DNA from: Rhodocyclaceae bacterium
Lineage (GTDB): Bacteria > Pseudomonadota > Gammaproteobacteria > Burkholderiales > Rhodocyclaceae
Assembly (NCBI GenBank): GCA_020445945.1
Contig: JAGRFQ010000032.1
Span: forward strand, 1,513-37,772
Direction: 5' to 3'
Length of the DNA stretch: 36,260 nt
Positions 7,554-15,328 of this stretch are shown here, in pieces. Below the pieces are notes generated by a model, which had not been told where the DNA came from, did not search any database, and saw nothing but the letters and a program-made list of their open reading frames with translations. Position 1 is the first letter of the stretch; the number at the start of each line of letters is the position of its first letter. The position numbers and the translations under genes are program-made.

Positions 7554-8738
7554 TCAGCGCCCGGCCTGCAGCGCGTCCAGAATCTTGCGCCCGGCGCGGC
7601 CGTTGGCCTCGACACCCAGCCGGGTCTGCTCCAGCGCAATCGCCGCGCGGGTGCGGCTGCCGATCATGCCGTCCACTTCGCCGATGTCGTGCCCCCGGTC
7701 GAGCAGCAACTGCTGCAGTTCGCGCCGCGCGCGCCGGCCGAGGCCCGGATCGTCGGTCGGCCACGGGGTCGCGAACGCGCCGCCGCCGCGCAACCGGTCG
7801 GACAAATGCGCGATCGCCAGCGCATAGCTCTCCGCCGCGTTGTAGCTGTAGATCGCGTTGAAGTTACGGAACACCACGAAGGTCGGCCCCTCGACGCCGG
7901 CCGGCAGCAGGATCGCCGCCGAGGTCGCTTCCGGCGCAATCGGCGCGCCATCGACGCGCGTCACGCCCATGCGCACCCACTCGGCCAGCGGCCGGCGCGC
8001 CTTGCGCCCGGCGATGCCGGCATCGAAGCCGGCCGGCAGGCGCACCTCGTAGCCCCAGCCCTCGCCCGTGCGCCAGCCGGCGCGCTTGAGGTAGTTGGCG
8101 GTCGACGCCAGCGCGTCGGGCACGCTGTCGATCAGGTCGCGGCGGCCGTCGCCGTCGAAATCCACCGCCACGCGCATGAAGGTCGAGGGCATGAACTGGG
8201 TGTGCCCGAAGGCCCCCGCCCACGAGCCGGTGAGCCGCTCCGGCGCCACATGGCCGGCTTCGAGGATGCGCAGGGTGGTGAAGAACTCGCCGCGAAAGTA
8301 CGTCTGCCGCCGCCCGGCGCAGGACAGCGTGGCCAGCGAGCTCACCAGCGGCCGGCCGCCGAAATTGCGCCCGAAGTTGCTCTCCACGCCCCACACCGCG
8401 ACCACCGTCTCGGCATCCACACCGTACGCCGCGGCCACCTTGTCGAGCACCGCGCGCCACTCGGCGAGCATGGCGCGGCCGTCGTCGATGCGCTCCTCGT
8501 CCACCAGCGCGGCGAGGTAATCCCAGATCGGGGTGACGAACTCGGGCTGCCGGTCGAGCGCTTCGAGCACCGTCGGGTCGGGCGCGACGCCCGCGGTGAA
8601 ACGGTCGAAAGCCGCCGCGCTCACCTCGCGCGCGGGGGCCTCGGCGCGCAGGCGCGCCAGACAGGCGTCGAAATCGGCATCGGCGTGGATGGCCGGCGCG
8701 GCGACCAGCAGGAGCAAGAACGAGAGCAGTTTTTTCAT
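7554..8738 (-). CDS. Lytic murein transglycosylase, MltB-type, with C-terminal peptidoglycan-binding domain
   Basis: A 394-residue exported enzyme. Residues 1-19 form a signal peptide (KK, then a leucine-rich core, ending AIHA). The catalytic domain has WGVESNFGRNFGG, where Glu119 is the expected catalytic acid of family 3 (MltB/SLT_2) transglycosylases, then GAFGHTQFMPSTF and FDGDGRRDL. The last ~60 residues form a PG_binding_1 domain (ELQQLLLDRGHDIGEVDGMIGSRTRAAI). It would cleave the MurNAc-GlcNAc bond in the periplasm and form 1,6-anhydro-MurNAc. There is no lipobox cysteine at the signal end, so it is soluble rather than a lipoprotein like MltB itself. A start three codons upstream (MCAMKK) is possible but overlaps a TAGAAT -10-like box at 8746-8751. 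The first MKK was chosen. Confidence 0.87.
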   Translation of the reverse strand: MKKLLSFLLLLVAAPAIHADADFDACLARLRAEAPAREVSAAAFDRFTAGVAPDPTVLEALDRQPEFVTPIWDYLAALVDEERIDDGRAMLAEWRAVLDKVAAAYGVDAETVVAVWGVESNFGRNFGGRPLVSSLATLSCAGRRQTYFRGEFFTTLRILEAGHVAPERLTGSWAGAFGHTQFMPSTFMRVAVDFDGDGRRDLIDSVPDALASTANYLKRAGWRTGEGWGYEVRLPAGFDAGIAGRKARRPLAEWVRMGVTRVDGAPIAPEATSAAILLPAGVEGPTFVVFRNFNAIYSYNAAESYALAIAHLSDRLRGGGAFATPWPTDDPGLGRRARRELQQLLLDRGHDIGEVDGMIGSRTRAAIALEQTRLGVEANGRAGRKILDALQAGR

Positions 8739-8780
8739 GGCGCACATTCTATGCGCGGGCCCGATGTCGCGCAGCCCGCG

Positions 8781-9629
8781 TTACAAAGGCTCACGCACGC
8801 GCCAGAAACTGGCGAAGCGCGGCAAACCGGTGGCGGTCAGGCCGCGGTAGCGAAACGTGATCTGCGCGCCGACCGGCGGGGGCATCCGCCGTTGCGCGTC
8901 GGAAAAGCCGGTGCCGATGCGAAAACGCCGGCCATCGGCCATCTCCACCTCCAGCGCCCCGAGCATGCCGGCAAAGCGCCCCTGCCCCGGCCACTGCGCC
9001 ACCACGGTGGCCTCGGCGTCCTGCCACGGTTTGAGCTTGAGCAATGCGTCGCTGCGACCGCTCAGATACGGCGCATCGGCGCGGTGCAGCATCAACCCCT
9101 CGCCACCTGCCGCCAGCACCTCGGCCAGGCGCGCCGCCAATGCCGCGCGGTCCGCCACCCGGGCTTGCTCGACCACCCCGAGCCACGGCACATCCACCGC
9201 CGCCACCAGCGCGCGCATCGTCGCCACGCGCCGCGAGAAATCACCCGCCGCGCCCGGCAGCTCAAAGATCAGGTAACGCACCGCCCGCCATTCGGCATCC
9301 ACCGGAACGTGCTTGCGCACCACGCCGGACAGCTCGGCAAAGCGCGCCCGGCCCAGCCACAGCTCGCCATCCATGGCCTGCGGCGGCAAGGCGGCGACGA
9401 ACCACGCCGGCGCATGCACCGGCCGCCCACTGCGAAACCGCAGTACGCGGCCATCCCACACCGCGCGCACGCCATCGAGCTTTTCGCTCACCCAATACGG
9501 CGCCGGGTCGATGCCCCCGGCCGCTTCGCGCGCCAGCAGCACCGGCGGGGGCACGGGGTCGGCCAGCGGCGATGCCGCAGACACCCCCAGGCTCACCAGC
9601 ACGCCGCACAGAAACAATGTCAATTGCAT
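8781..9629 (-). CDS. Exported ATP-dependent DNA ligase (Lig E type)
   Basis: A 282-residue minimal ATP-dependent DNA ligase with an N-terminal signal peptide (about residues 1-19, ending SAAS). Motif I is SEKLDGVRAVWDG, with Lys50 as the AMP-accepting nucleophile. Then come MDGELWLGR (86-94, motif III region), EGLMLHR (motif IV) and LLKLKPW (motif V). A small OB-fold with no extra domains completes the protein, which matches the core-only Lig E group. It would seal nicks in double-stranded DNA. The signal peptide places it in the periplasm or outside, where its substrate could be incoming or extracellular DNA; the source of ATP there is an open question for the family. A TATACT box (9637-9642) lies 7 bases upstream of the ATG and no Shine-Dalgarno is visible. 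Confidence 0.85.
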   Translation of the reverse strand: MQLTLFLCGVLVSLGVSAASPLADPVPPPVLLAREAAGGIDPAPYWVSEKLDGVRAVWDGRVLRFRSGRPVHAPAWFVAALPPQAMDGELWLGRARFAELSGVVRKHVPVDAEWRAVRYLIFELPGAAGDFSRRVATMRALVAAVDVPWLGVVEQARVADRAALAARLAEVLAAGGEGLMLHRADAPYLSGRSDALLKLKPWQDAEATVVAQWPGQGRFAGMLGALEVEMADGRRFRIGTGFSDAQRRMPPPVGAQITFRYRGLTATGLPRFASFWRVREPL

Positions 9630-9709
9630 GGTCCGCAGTATACGGGAGACGCCCCGCGCGTGGCCGTCGCGCTATGCTGTCGACCCGACCACGCCGCACA
9701 CCCGCGCCC

Positions 9710-10147
9710 ATGCCCGAACACCTCACCGACCTCTCTCACGCCATCCAGCTCGCCGTCGCACCGGTGTTCCTGCTCACCGCGCTGGCGACCCTCATCAACG
9801 CCATGAACGGGCGCCTCGCACGCATCGTCGACCGCCGGCGGGTGGTCAAGAAACGCCTGCAGGAAGACACCGCCCCCGCGCAGCAGGAAGCACTCGAACG
9901 CGAGCTCGGCCTGCTCGCCCGGCGCGGCACGCAAATCTACCAGGCCATTTTCTGTCAGGTGCTCAGCGCGCTGCTGGTATGCCTCGTCGTCGCCGGCGCC
10001 TTCGTCGGCACGCTGGTGCGCATCGACCTCACCACCGCCATCGCCACCCTGTTCATCCTCGCCATGCTGGCGATGATCGGCGGGCTGGGGCTGTTCTTGC
10101 GCGAGGTGTATATCGCCGTGCGTCGGCCCACGCATTGGGAGCCGTGA
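9710..10147 (+). CDS. DUF2721 family membrane protein
   Basis: A 145-residue inner-membrane protein with three hydrophobic segments: one near residues 10-28 (IQLAVAPVFLLTALATLINAM), then a charged helical stretch rich in Arg and Glu (34-70), then two segments (about 80-100 and 105-125). The length and the N-terminal hydrophobic segment followed by NGRLARIVDR match the DUF2721 family, whose function is unknown. The gene is divergent from the ligase gene, with an 80-base gap that contains a TATGCT box. The ATG at 9710 was chosen because the upstream extension of the frame is Pro/Arg-rich shadow coding. Confidence 0.75.
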   Translation: MPEHLTDLSHAIQLAVAPVFLLTALATLINAMNGRLARIVDRRRVVKKRLQEDTAPAQQEALERELGLLARRGTQIYQAIFCQVLSALLVCLVVAGAFVGTLVRIDLTTAIATLFILAMLAMIGGLGLFLREVYIAVRRPTHWEP

Positions 10148-10153
10148 GGACGT

Positions 10154-10244
10154 GTAGCCCGGATACAGACCAAAGGCCGGAATCCGGGATTTACGGTTGC
10201 TCTGCCGATGAACCCCGGATTCCGTTGCGCTGCATCCGGGCTAC
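10154..10244. repeat. 91-bp palindromic repeat, copy 1
   Basis: This element starts GTAGCCCGGAT and ends ATCCGGGCTAC, an 11-base terminal inverted repeat broken at one position in this copy's context. It has a second, inner inverted repeat (CGGAATCCGGG with CCCGGATTCCG), so the whole unit can fold into a long hairpin. A second copy of the same length, in the same orientation, is at 11780-11870 and differs at about 13 positions by eye. Units of this kind are scattered between genes in many betaproteobacterial genomes. The IS4-family element is inserted three bases after this copy. Confidence 0.85.
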
Positions 10245-10247
10245 GCT
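10238..10247 (+). repeat. Target-site duplication of the IS element, left copy
   Basis: The bases GGGCTACGCT directly abut the left terminal repeat and occur again at 11616-11625 directly after the right terminal repeat. A 10-bp exact duplication is within the size range usual for IS4-group insertions. Removing the IS and one copy restores the repeat end plus CTTGCTG, which parallels the sequence after repeat copy 2. Confidence 0.85.
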
Positions 10248-11615
10248 CAATGCCATTAAGTTAAGCCGCCTTGTATGCGAAATGGAACCCTGCGATGCGC
10301 ACGCCCTTGTTGCGTGGGGCGCGGCGGTCGGTCCGAGTCCTTTCGATGGACGAAGGAGCGCGAAGGCGCTCGATCAGGTGAAGTAGAAGGGAGTGCGGAT
10401 CGAGCGCCAGCAGCACGCGAGGCAGGAAGTGGCGCAAGCTTTTGAGCACCAGCGTGCGATTGATCCGGCTGCGCCATCCCTTGGCGTCAGGGGCTGGAGG
10501 TTCCAAACCGTGCTCCTCAGGCCGGACGGCCATGGCCATGACGGCGGCGCAGTTGTGGCGCACCAATGAGGCATTGAAATCCTGCTCGACCGTGTGCGGC
10601 AGCACACCACTCCAGTTCTCGACCTGCAAGCGCGCCTTGATTCGCTTGAAGGCCTCCTCAATGCGCCAGCGACTGCGGTACAAGGAAGCGAACTGCGGGC
10701 CAGTGACGGAGTTGTCGAACAGATTGGTCACCAGCATCAAGGTCGAACCATTGGGCAACACGACTCGCAGCAAGCGCAACGGCAAGGGCGCCTTCGTCGT
10801 GCCCAGATCCACCACGGCATCGTGCTGGTCGCTACGCGCGAAGCGCTTGACCTGTGCCCAGGGGTGTCCGATGTGCGCACAGAAAGCCACGCCTTTGGCG
10901 CACAACTGGGTCAGCCACTGACGAGAAGGATAGCCGCGGTCCATCACGAGCAGATCGCCGATACCGAGCGCTTCAAGATGATCGGCGGCAAGCGTTCGGT
11001 CATCGTCGGCAAAGCCACCGAGGCGGGCATCGACAAAGGCATCGCGAGCCACGTCAAGTAGTGCCGAGGCGCGCGCCAAAGGTCGGAATTTTCCGCAGGA
11101 GGTGAGCATGCCGCCGAAGTGCTCAACGCTCTCGGGAACATTGGGAACACGCAGCGTGGTCGAATCGAGCACCAGCACGCGCAATCCATGCCACAAGGGA
11201 ACTTTGCTGTGCTCGACAAATGCTTGCGCACTATGACCGAGCAACTGGCGCATTGCCTGTGGGCGAAGATGTCTGCGTGCCTGGCACAGTGCACTCTTGG
11301 TCGGTGGGCGGCCCAGCGGCGCTTGGAGCGAGTGATCGAAGAAGGCATCGAGCTCGCTTTGCAGACCCGCACGCGGCGCGTTGAGCAAGAAGGCGACAAG
11401 GCGCGCGAGCGGAAGGCGACGGGAGCGCGTAAAGTCTGACGGATTCACCCGAGCCTGAACGGCAAAGGCGTCAGAGTGAAGAAACTGGCCGAGTGCATCA
11501 AATATGGCACGGGGTTTGCAATGTCATGGTCATCATCAAGGAGTCATTGCAACACCGCAATTTTAACGCAACATGCTGTTTTTATGTGCTTTTGTGCGCT
11601 AACTTAATGGCATTG
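10248..11615 (-). mobile_element. Complete IS4-family insertion sequence, 1368 bp
   Basis: The element is bounded by perfect 16-bp terminal inverted repeats (CAATGCCATTAAGTTA at 10248-10263 and its complement at 11600-11615) and flanked by a 10-bp target duplication. It holds one transposase gene on the minus strand. The ends resemble those of E. coli IS4 (AATGCC...AGTTAAG). The single intact reading frame, perfect ends and exact duplication point to a fairly recent insertion. Its base composition is lower in GC than the flanking genes. About 150 bases between the transposase start and the right end are non-coding and would hold its promoter. Confidence 0.9.
10261..11448 (-). CDS. IS4-family DDE transposase
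   Basis: A 395-residue transposase. The DDE residues are Asp95 (VLDSTTLRVPN), Asp170 (VMDRGYPS) and Glu264. The IS4 YREK signature is exact: Tyr257-x2-Arg260-x3-Glu264-x6-Lys271 (YRSRWRIEEAFKRIK). It cuts and rejoins the IS ends by a cut-and-paste route. The only standard start is the GTG at 11448, but the frame stays open upstream to about 11523. The extra ~19 codons back to an ATA at 11503-11505 (FDALGQFLHSDAFAVQAR) look like the conserved N-terminus of relatives (FLHS...DFTR.R.LP), so translation may begin at a non-standard codon. The TAA stop (10261-10263) forms the inner three bases of the left terminal repeat. Confidence 0.9.
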   Translation of the reverse strand: MNPSDFTRSRRLPLARLVAFLLNAPRAGLQSELDAFFDHSLQAPLGRPPTKSALCQARRHLRPQAMRQLLGHSAQAFVEHSKVPLWHGLRVLVLDSTTLRVPNVPESVEHFGGMLTSCGKFRPLARASALLDVARDAFVDARLGGFADDDRTLAADHLEALGIGDLLVMDRGYPSRQWLTQLCAKGVAFCAHIGHPWAQVKRFARSDQHDAVVDLGTTKAPLPLRLLRVVLPNGSTLMLVTNLFDNSVTGPQFASLYRSRWRIEEAFKRIKARLQVENWSGVLPHTVEQDFNASLVRHNCAAVMAMAVRPEEHGLEPPAPDAKGWRSRINRTLVLKSLRHFLPRVLLALDPHSLLLHLIERLRAPSSIERTRTDRRAPRNKGVRIAGFHFAYKAA

Positions 11616-11625
11616 GGGCTACGCT
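11616..11625 (+). repeat. Target-site duplication of the IS element, right copy
   Basis: Exact second copy of GGGCTACGCT (also at 10238-10247), directly following the right terminal inverted repeat. Confidence 0.85.
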
Positions 11626-11779
11626 TGCTGCCCTGCACACCGGCCATGGGAGCCTGGAGAATGGGGAGATCGATGTTGAGGAGGGGCGTGAGGGACATGG
11701 CAGTTCCGCGCAAAGAGGGGCGCCCTATCTATACACCGCGCCCCTCACCGCGTCGAATTTGCCCTCTCACATTGCCGCC
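11626..11779. other. Non-coding stretch between IS element and repeat copy 2
   Basis: No convincing gene is seen. It holds a perfect 8-bp inverted repeat (GAGGGGCG at 11715-11722 with CGCCCCTC at 11739-11746, 16-base loop), nested inside a looser pair (GTGAGGG near 11688 and CCCTCTCAC near 11762). There is no T-run, so it is not a standard terminator. It may be the remains of a palindromic unit or of an older mobile element. Confidence 0.4.
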
Positions 11780-11870
11780 GTAGCCCGGATGCAGGCCAAA
11801 GGCCGGAATCCGGGGTTTGCGGTTGATCCGCCAATGATTCCCGGATTTCGCTACGCTGCATCTGGGCTAC
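11780..11870. repeat. 91-bp palindromic repeat, copy 2
   Basis: Same length and orientation as copy 1 (10154-10244), about 86% identical by eye. It starts GTAGCCCGGAT and ends ATCTGGGCTAC, with an inner inverted pair around CCGGAATCCGG and CCCGGATT. Its last 20 bases provide the final codons and the stop of the PEP-CTERM gene on the minus strand (stop at 11851-11853). Confidence 0.85.
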
Positions 11871-12360
11871 GCTTGTTGCGGCCAACCAACAGCATCGCCG
11901 CCAGCGCGACGAATGCCAGTTGAGGGGGCTCAGGCACCATCGATGGAACAGGACCTACTAGGCTACCGACTGCAAACGTCCAAGTGTTGCTGTAGCCAAA
12001 GCTGTGGCTCTGGGCCCGATTCTCTTCTGGAAGCCCGGGCCGGTTCGGATAATAGATCCAACCGATTGTGTAATCGGCGACGGCACCGTCGTAGATGGAG
12101 GTTGCGAACATCGGCCCATACATTCCAGCGGTATTAGGGAGTCCCAGCGAGCGCCCCACTTCATTTGCAAGATCGCGGGCCAAGCTTTCGTCAGCAAACC
12201 ATGCTTGGGCTTCAATCGTAGAGCGCAGGTTGCTCAGCAACCCTGACACCGTCTCGATGTCGTAGAGATTGCCCTGAGCTTCGTAGATCACGCCTGCCGC
12301 CGCGCCCGAAGCACTGGCAGCAAGCAGAATTGTGGCGCAAGCCTTCGCGATTAAACGCAT
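11851..12360 (-). CDS. PEP-CTERM sorting-signal protein
   Basis: A 169-residue exported protein. It has a signal peptide (about 1-22, ending GAAAG), a central domain of ~115 residues that I do not recognise, and a C-terminal sorting signal: VPEP (142-145), a hydrophobic helix (QLAFVALAAMLLVG) and a basic end (RNKR). PEP-CTERM proteins are cut by the exosortase EpsH and displayed at the surface together with exopolysaccharide. The codons after RNKR (SPDAA and the stop) come from the palindromic repeat copy 2, so the original 3' end was replaced or extended by it. An AGGAG ribosome site (12368-12372) lies 7 bases before the ATG. Base composition is lower in GC than in the neighbouring genes, which suggests later acquisition. 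No exosortase gene is in the window. Confidence 0.8.
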   Translation of the reverse strand: MRLIAKACATILLAASASGAAAGVIYEAQGNLYDIETVSGLLSNLRSTIEAQAWFADESLARDLANEVGRSLGLPNTAGMYGPMFATSIYDGAVADYTIGWIYYPNRPGLPEENRAQSHSFGYSNTWTFAVGSLVGPVPSMVPEPPQLAFVALAAMLLVGRNKRSPDAA

Positions 12361-12534
12361 CTTGGAGCTCCTATCGAGGGATCGAGAGTGTAACCGAGGA
12401 AACAGCGCCTATCTACGACATTCTCGCCCTAGCAGCATGCGAGTTTGGGTTGAGCGAAGCGAAGCCCATCATTTGCCGCAGCACAATGACAATTGCAATT
12501 CAAAGCCACGCAATCCGCGCGCCGAGGCACACTC
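12361..12534. other. Intergenic stretch with an imperfect palindrome
   Basis: It lies between the PEP-CTERM start and the polA stop, both on the minus strand. The only structure seen is an imperfect hairpin at 12446-12468 (TGGGTTGAGCG...GAAGCCCA), similar to short GGGTT...AACCC palindromes scattered in proteobacterial genomes. The promoter of the PEP-CTERM gene must lie here, but no strong -35/-10 pair or sigma-54 site was found. Confidence 0.4.
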
Positions 12535-15264
12535 TCAATGCGCCTCATCCCAATTCACCCCATCCCCCACTTCCGCCACCAGCGGCACGTCAAGCTTGGC
12601 CACGCCGGCCATGAGTTTCGGTAGCTGATCGCGCACCGTCGCCAGCTCGCCCGCCGGCACTTCCAGCACCAGTTCGTCATGCACTTGCAGAATCAGCTTT
12701 GAGGCGAGCTGTTCTTTCTTCAGCCAGGCCGAGACGGCGATCATGGCCTTTTTGATGAGGTCGGCGGCGGTGCCCTGCATGGGGGCGTTGATGGCGGCGC
12801 GCTCTGCCCCCTGGCGGCGGCCGGCCTGGCGGGCGTGGATGTCGGGCAGGTGGAGGCGGCGGCCGAAGACGGTTTCCACGTAGCCCTTGTCGGCGGCGTC
12901 GGCGCGGGTGCGGGCCATGTAGTCGGCCACGCCGGGGTAGCGGGCGAAGTAGCGGTCGATGTAGCTGGCGGCGGCGCTGCGGTCGATGCCGAGGTTCTTG
13001 GCCAGGCCGTGGGCGCTCATGCCGTAGATGAGGCCGAAGTTGATGACCTTGGCGTAGCGGCGCTGCTCGTTGCTCACTTCCAGCGGGGTGACGCCGAAGA
13101 CCTCGGCGGCGGTGGCGCGGTGCACGTCTTCGCCCTCGGTAAACGCTTTGAGCAAGCCCTTGTCGCCGGAGAGGTGGGCCATGATGCGCAATTCGATCTG
13201 GGAGTAGTCGGCGCTGACGATGCGGTGGCCCTTGGGGGCGATGAAGGCGGCGCGGATGCGGCGGCCCTCTTCGGTGCGGATGGGGATGTTCTGCAGGTTG
13301 GGGTCGGAGCTGGCGAGGCGGCCGGTGACGGCCACGGCCTGCGAGAAGCTGGTGTGCACCCGGCCGGTCTTGGGGTTGACCATGCGCGGCAGCTTGTCGG
13401 CGTAGGTGCTCTTGAGCTTGGCGAGGCTGCGGTAGTCGAGCAGCAGCTTGGGCAGCGGGTAGTCTTCGGCGAGCTTCTGCAGCACTTCTTCATCGGTGGA
13501 GGGCTGGCCGGTGGCGGTCTTCTTGACGATGGGCAGTTCGAGCTTGCCGAAGAGCAGCTCGCCGAGCTGCTTGGGCGAGTTGAGGTTGAAGGGCTGCTCG
13601 GCGAGCTTGTGGGCCTCGGCTTCGAGCTCGACCAGCCGGCGGCCGAGTTCCTCGCTGTGCTGGGCGAGCAGGAAGTCGTCGATCAGCACGCCGTTGCGCT
13701 CCATCTCGAACAGCACGGCCATGGCGGGCAGCTCGATGTCGCGGTAGAGGGCGTCGAGCGCGGGTTCGGCGGCGAGCTGGCCGGCAAAGCATTGCTGCAG
13801 GCGCAGGGTGATGTCGGCATCCTCGGCGGCGTATTCGCTGGCTTGCTCGACGGCCACTTCGTCGAAGCCGATCTGCTTGGCGCCCTTGCCGCACAGGGCG
13901 GTGTAGGGAATCGTCTCCAGCCCGAGGTGGCGTTTGGCGAGGCTGTCCATGTCGTGCGACTTGTCGCTCTCCAGCACGTAGGAGGCCAGCAGGGTGTCGT
14001 CGGCGATGCCGCGCAGGCGCACGCCGTGGTTGGCCAGCACGTGGGTGTCGTACTTGAGGTTCTGGCCGGCCTTCTTGTATTTGTCGCTCTCCAGCCAGGG
14101 GCGCAGGGCGAGCAGCACGGCGTCGAGGCCGAGCTGGCCGGGCGCGCCGGCATAGCGGTGATGGATGGGCACATAGGCCGCGCCGCCGCCGGGCACGGCG
14201 AAGGACAGGCCGACCAGGGTGGCAGCCATCGGGTCGAGGCTGGTGGTTTCGGTGTCGAAGGCGGCGATCGGCGCGGTGCGCAGCTTGAGCACCCAGGCGG
14301 CCAGCGCCTCGGCGTCGAGCACGGTGTCGTAGCCCTGACGGTGGATGGTGGGGTCGGCGGGGTGTTCGACGGCGGCCGGCGCGGCGGGGGCGGTCTCGGC
14401 CGGGGCGGGCGCATCGGCAGCCTGCTGCACCTCGCGCAGCCAGCTCTTGAATTCGAGGTGCGAGAACAACTCGAGCAGCTTCTCGCGGTCTTCCTCGCGC
14501 TGAACGAGATCGGTGGGGCCGAGGCCGAGGTCGAGGTCGGTGGCCACGGTCACCAGCTTGCGCCCCAGCGGCAGGAAGTCCAGATGCCTGCGCAGGTTCT
14601 CGCCGACCTTGCCGCCCACCTCGTCGGCGCGGGCGACGATCTCGTCCAGCGTGCCGAACTGGGTCAGCCACTTGACGGCCGTCTTGGGGCCGCACTTATC
14701 CACCCCCGGCACGTTGTCGACGGTGTCGCCGACCAGCGCGAGGTAGTCGACGATGCGCTCGGGCGGCACGCCGAACTTGGCCTCCACGCCGGCCGGGTCG
14801 AGCACTTCGTTGCTCATGGTGTTGACCCAGCGCACGCGCTCGTCCACCAGTTGGGTGAGGTCCTTGTCGCCGGTGGAGATCACCACGTCCATGCCGGCGG
14901 CGCTGGCCTGGCGGGCGAGCGTGCCGATCACGTCGTCGGCCTCGACGCCCTCGACCATCAGCAGCGGCCAGCCACGCGCCTCGATGGCCGCGTGCAGCGG
15001 GGCGATCTGGGCGGCGAGGTCTTCGGGCATGGGCGGCCGGTTCGACTTGTAGTCGGGGAACCACTCGTCGCGGAAGGTCTTGCCCTTGGCATCGAACACG
15101 CAGGCGCGGTAGTCCGCCTTGTAGTCGGCATCGAGCCGACGTAGCATGTTCAGCACCCCATACACCGCGCCAGTCGGCTCGCCTGCGGCGTTTCGCAGGT
15201 CGGGCATGGCATGGAAGGCGCGGAACAGATAACTCGATCCATCAACGAGCAGCAGCGTGGGCAT
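12535..15264 (-). CDS. polA: DNA polymerase I
   Basis: A 909-residue full-length DNA polymerase I, close to the E. coli size. The N-terminal 5'-3' exonuclease domain (about 1-290) has LLLVDGSSYLFRAFHA, VEADDVIGTLA, STGDKDLTQLV and the helix-hairpin region GDTVDNVPGV. The middle 3'-5' exonuclease keeps its metal-binding acids (AAFDTETTSLDP), so proofreading should work. The polymerase domain has motif A DYSQIELRIMAHLSGD, the O-helix RRYAKVINFGLIYGMS and motif C QVHDELVLEV. It fills repair gaps and removes RNA primers. The start at 15264 (MPTLLLVDG) was chosen because the 77 codons upstream in the same frame run into the divergent gene and lack family sequence. It is divergent from the LOG-family gene with 64 bases between. 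Confidence 0.97.
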   Translation of the reverse strand: MPTLLLVDGSSYLFRAFHAMPDLRNAAGEPTGAVYGVLNMLRRLDADYKADYRACVFDAKGKTFRDEWFPDYKSNRPPMPEDLAAQIAPLHAAIEARGWPLLMVEGVEADDVIGTLARQASAAGMDVVISTGDKDLTQLVDERVRWVNTMSNEVLDPAGVEAKFGVPPERIVDYLALVGDTVDNVPGVDKCGPKTAVKWLTQFGTLDEIVARADEVGGKVGENLRRHLDFLPLGRKLVTVATDLDLGLGPTDLVQREEDREKLLELFSHLEFKSWLREVQQAADAPAPAETAPAAPAAVEHPADPTIHRQGYDTVLDAEALAAWVLKLRTAPIAAFDTETTSLDPMAATLVGLSFAVPGGGAAYVPIHHRYAGAPGQLGLDAVLLALRPWLESDKYKKAGQNLKYDTHVLANHGVRLRGIADDTLLASYVLESDKSHDMDSLAKRHLGLETIPYTALCGKGAKQIGFDEVAVEQASEYAAEDADITLRLQQCFAGQLAAEPALDALYRDIELPAMAVLFEMERNGVLIDDFLLAQHSEELGRRLVELEAEAHKLAEQPFNLNSPKQLGELLFGKLELPIVKKTATGQPSTDEEVLQKLAEDYPLPKLLLDYRSLAKLKSTYADKLPRMVNPKTGRVHTSFSQAVAVTGRLASSDPNLQNIPIRTEEGRRIRAAFIAPKGHRIVSADYSQIELRIMAHLSGDKGLLKAFTEGEDVHRATAAEVFGVTPLEVSNEQRRYAKVINFGLIYGMSAHGLAKNLGIDRSAAASYIDRYFARYPGVADYMARTRADAADKGYVETVFGRRLHLPDIHARQAGRRQGAERAAINAPMQGTAADLIKKAMIAVSAWLKKEQLASKLILQVHDELVLEVPAGELATVRDQLPKLMAGVAKLDVPLVAEVGDGVNWDEAH

Positions 15265-15328
15265 GGGTGTCACCGGCAAGGGTTGTCGGAAGGCGGACCC
15301 GCCCCCTGCGCCAGCGACACGAGGCCAC

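Noticed and set aside
7540-7562. Possible terminator between the convergent genes at 7546 and 7554
   Set aside because: Only a 5-bp stem (CTGAG with CTCAG) is present, without a T-run on either strand.
7689-9806. Long open frame on the plus strand opposite the transglycosylase and ligase genes
   Set aside because: It crosses two real genes and their intergenic gap, and the translation is Arg/His/Pro-rich without any motif.
11493-11783. 96-codon frame across the right end of the IS element
   Set aside because: It spans the IS boundary, the target duplication and the repeat start, with no ribosome site or family resemblance. It is a chance frame.
12835-15144. Very long open frame on the plus strand opposite polA
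   Set aside because: It is the antisense shadow of polA in GC-rich DNA. The translation is repetitive in Gly, Val, Ala and His, with no domain, and polA is certain.
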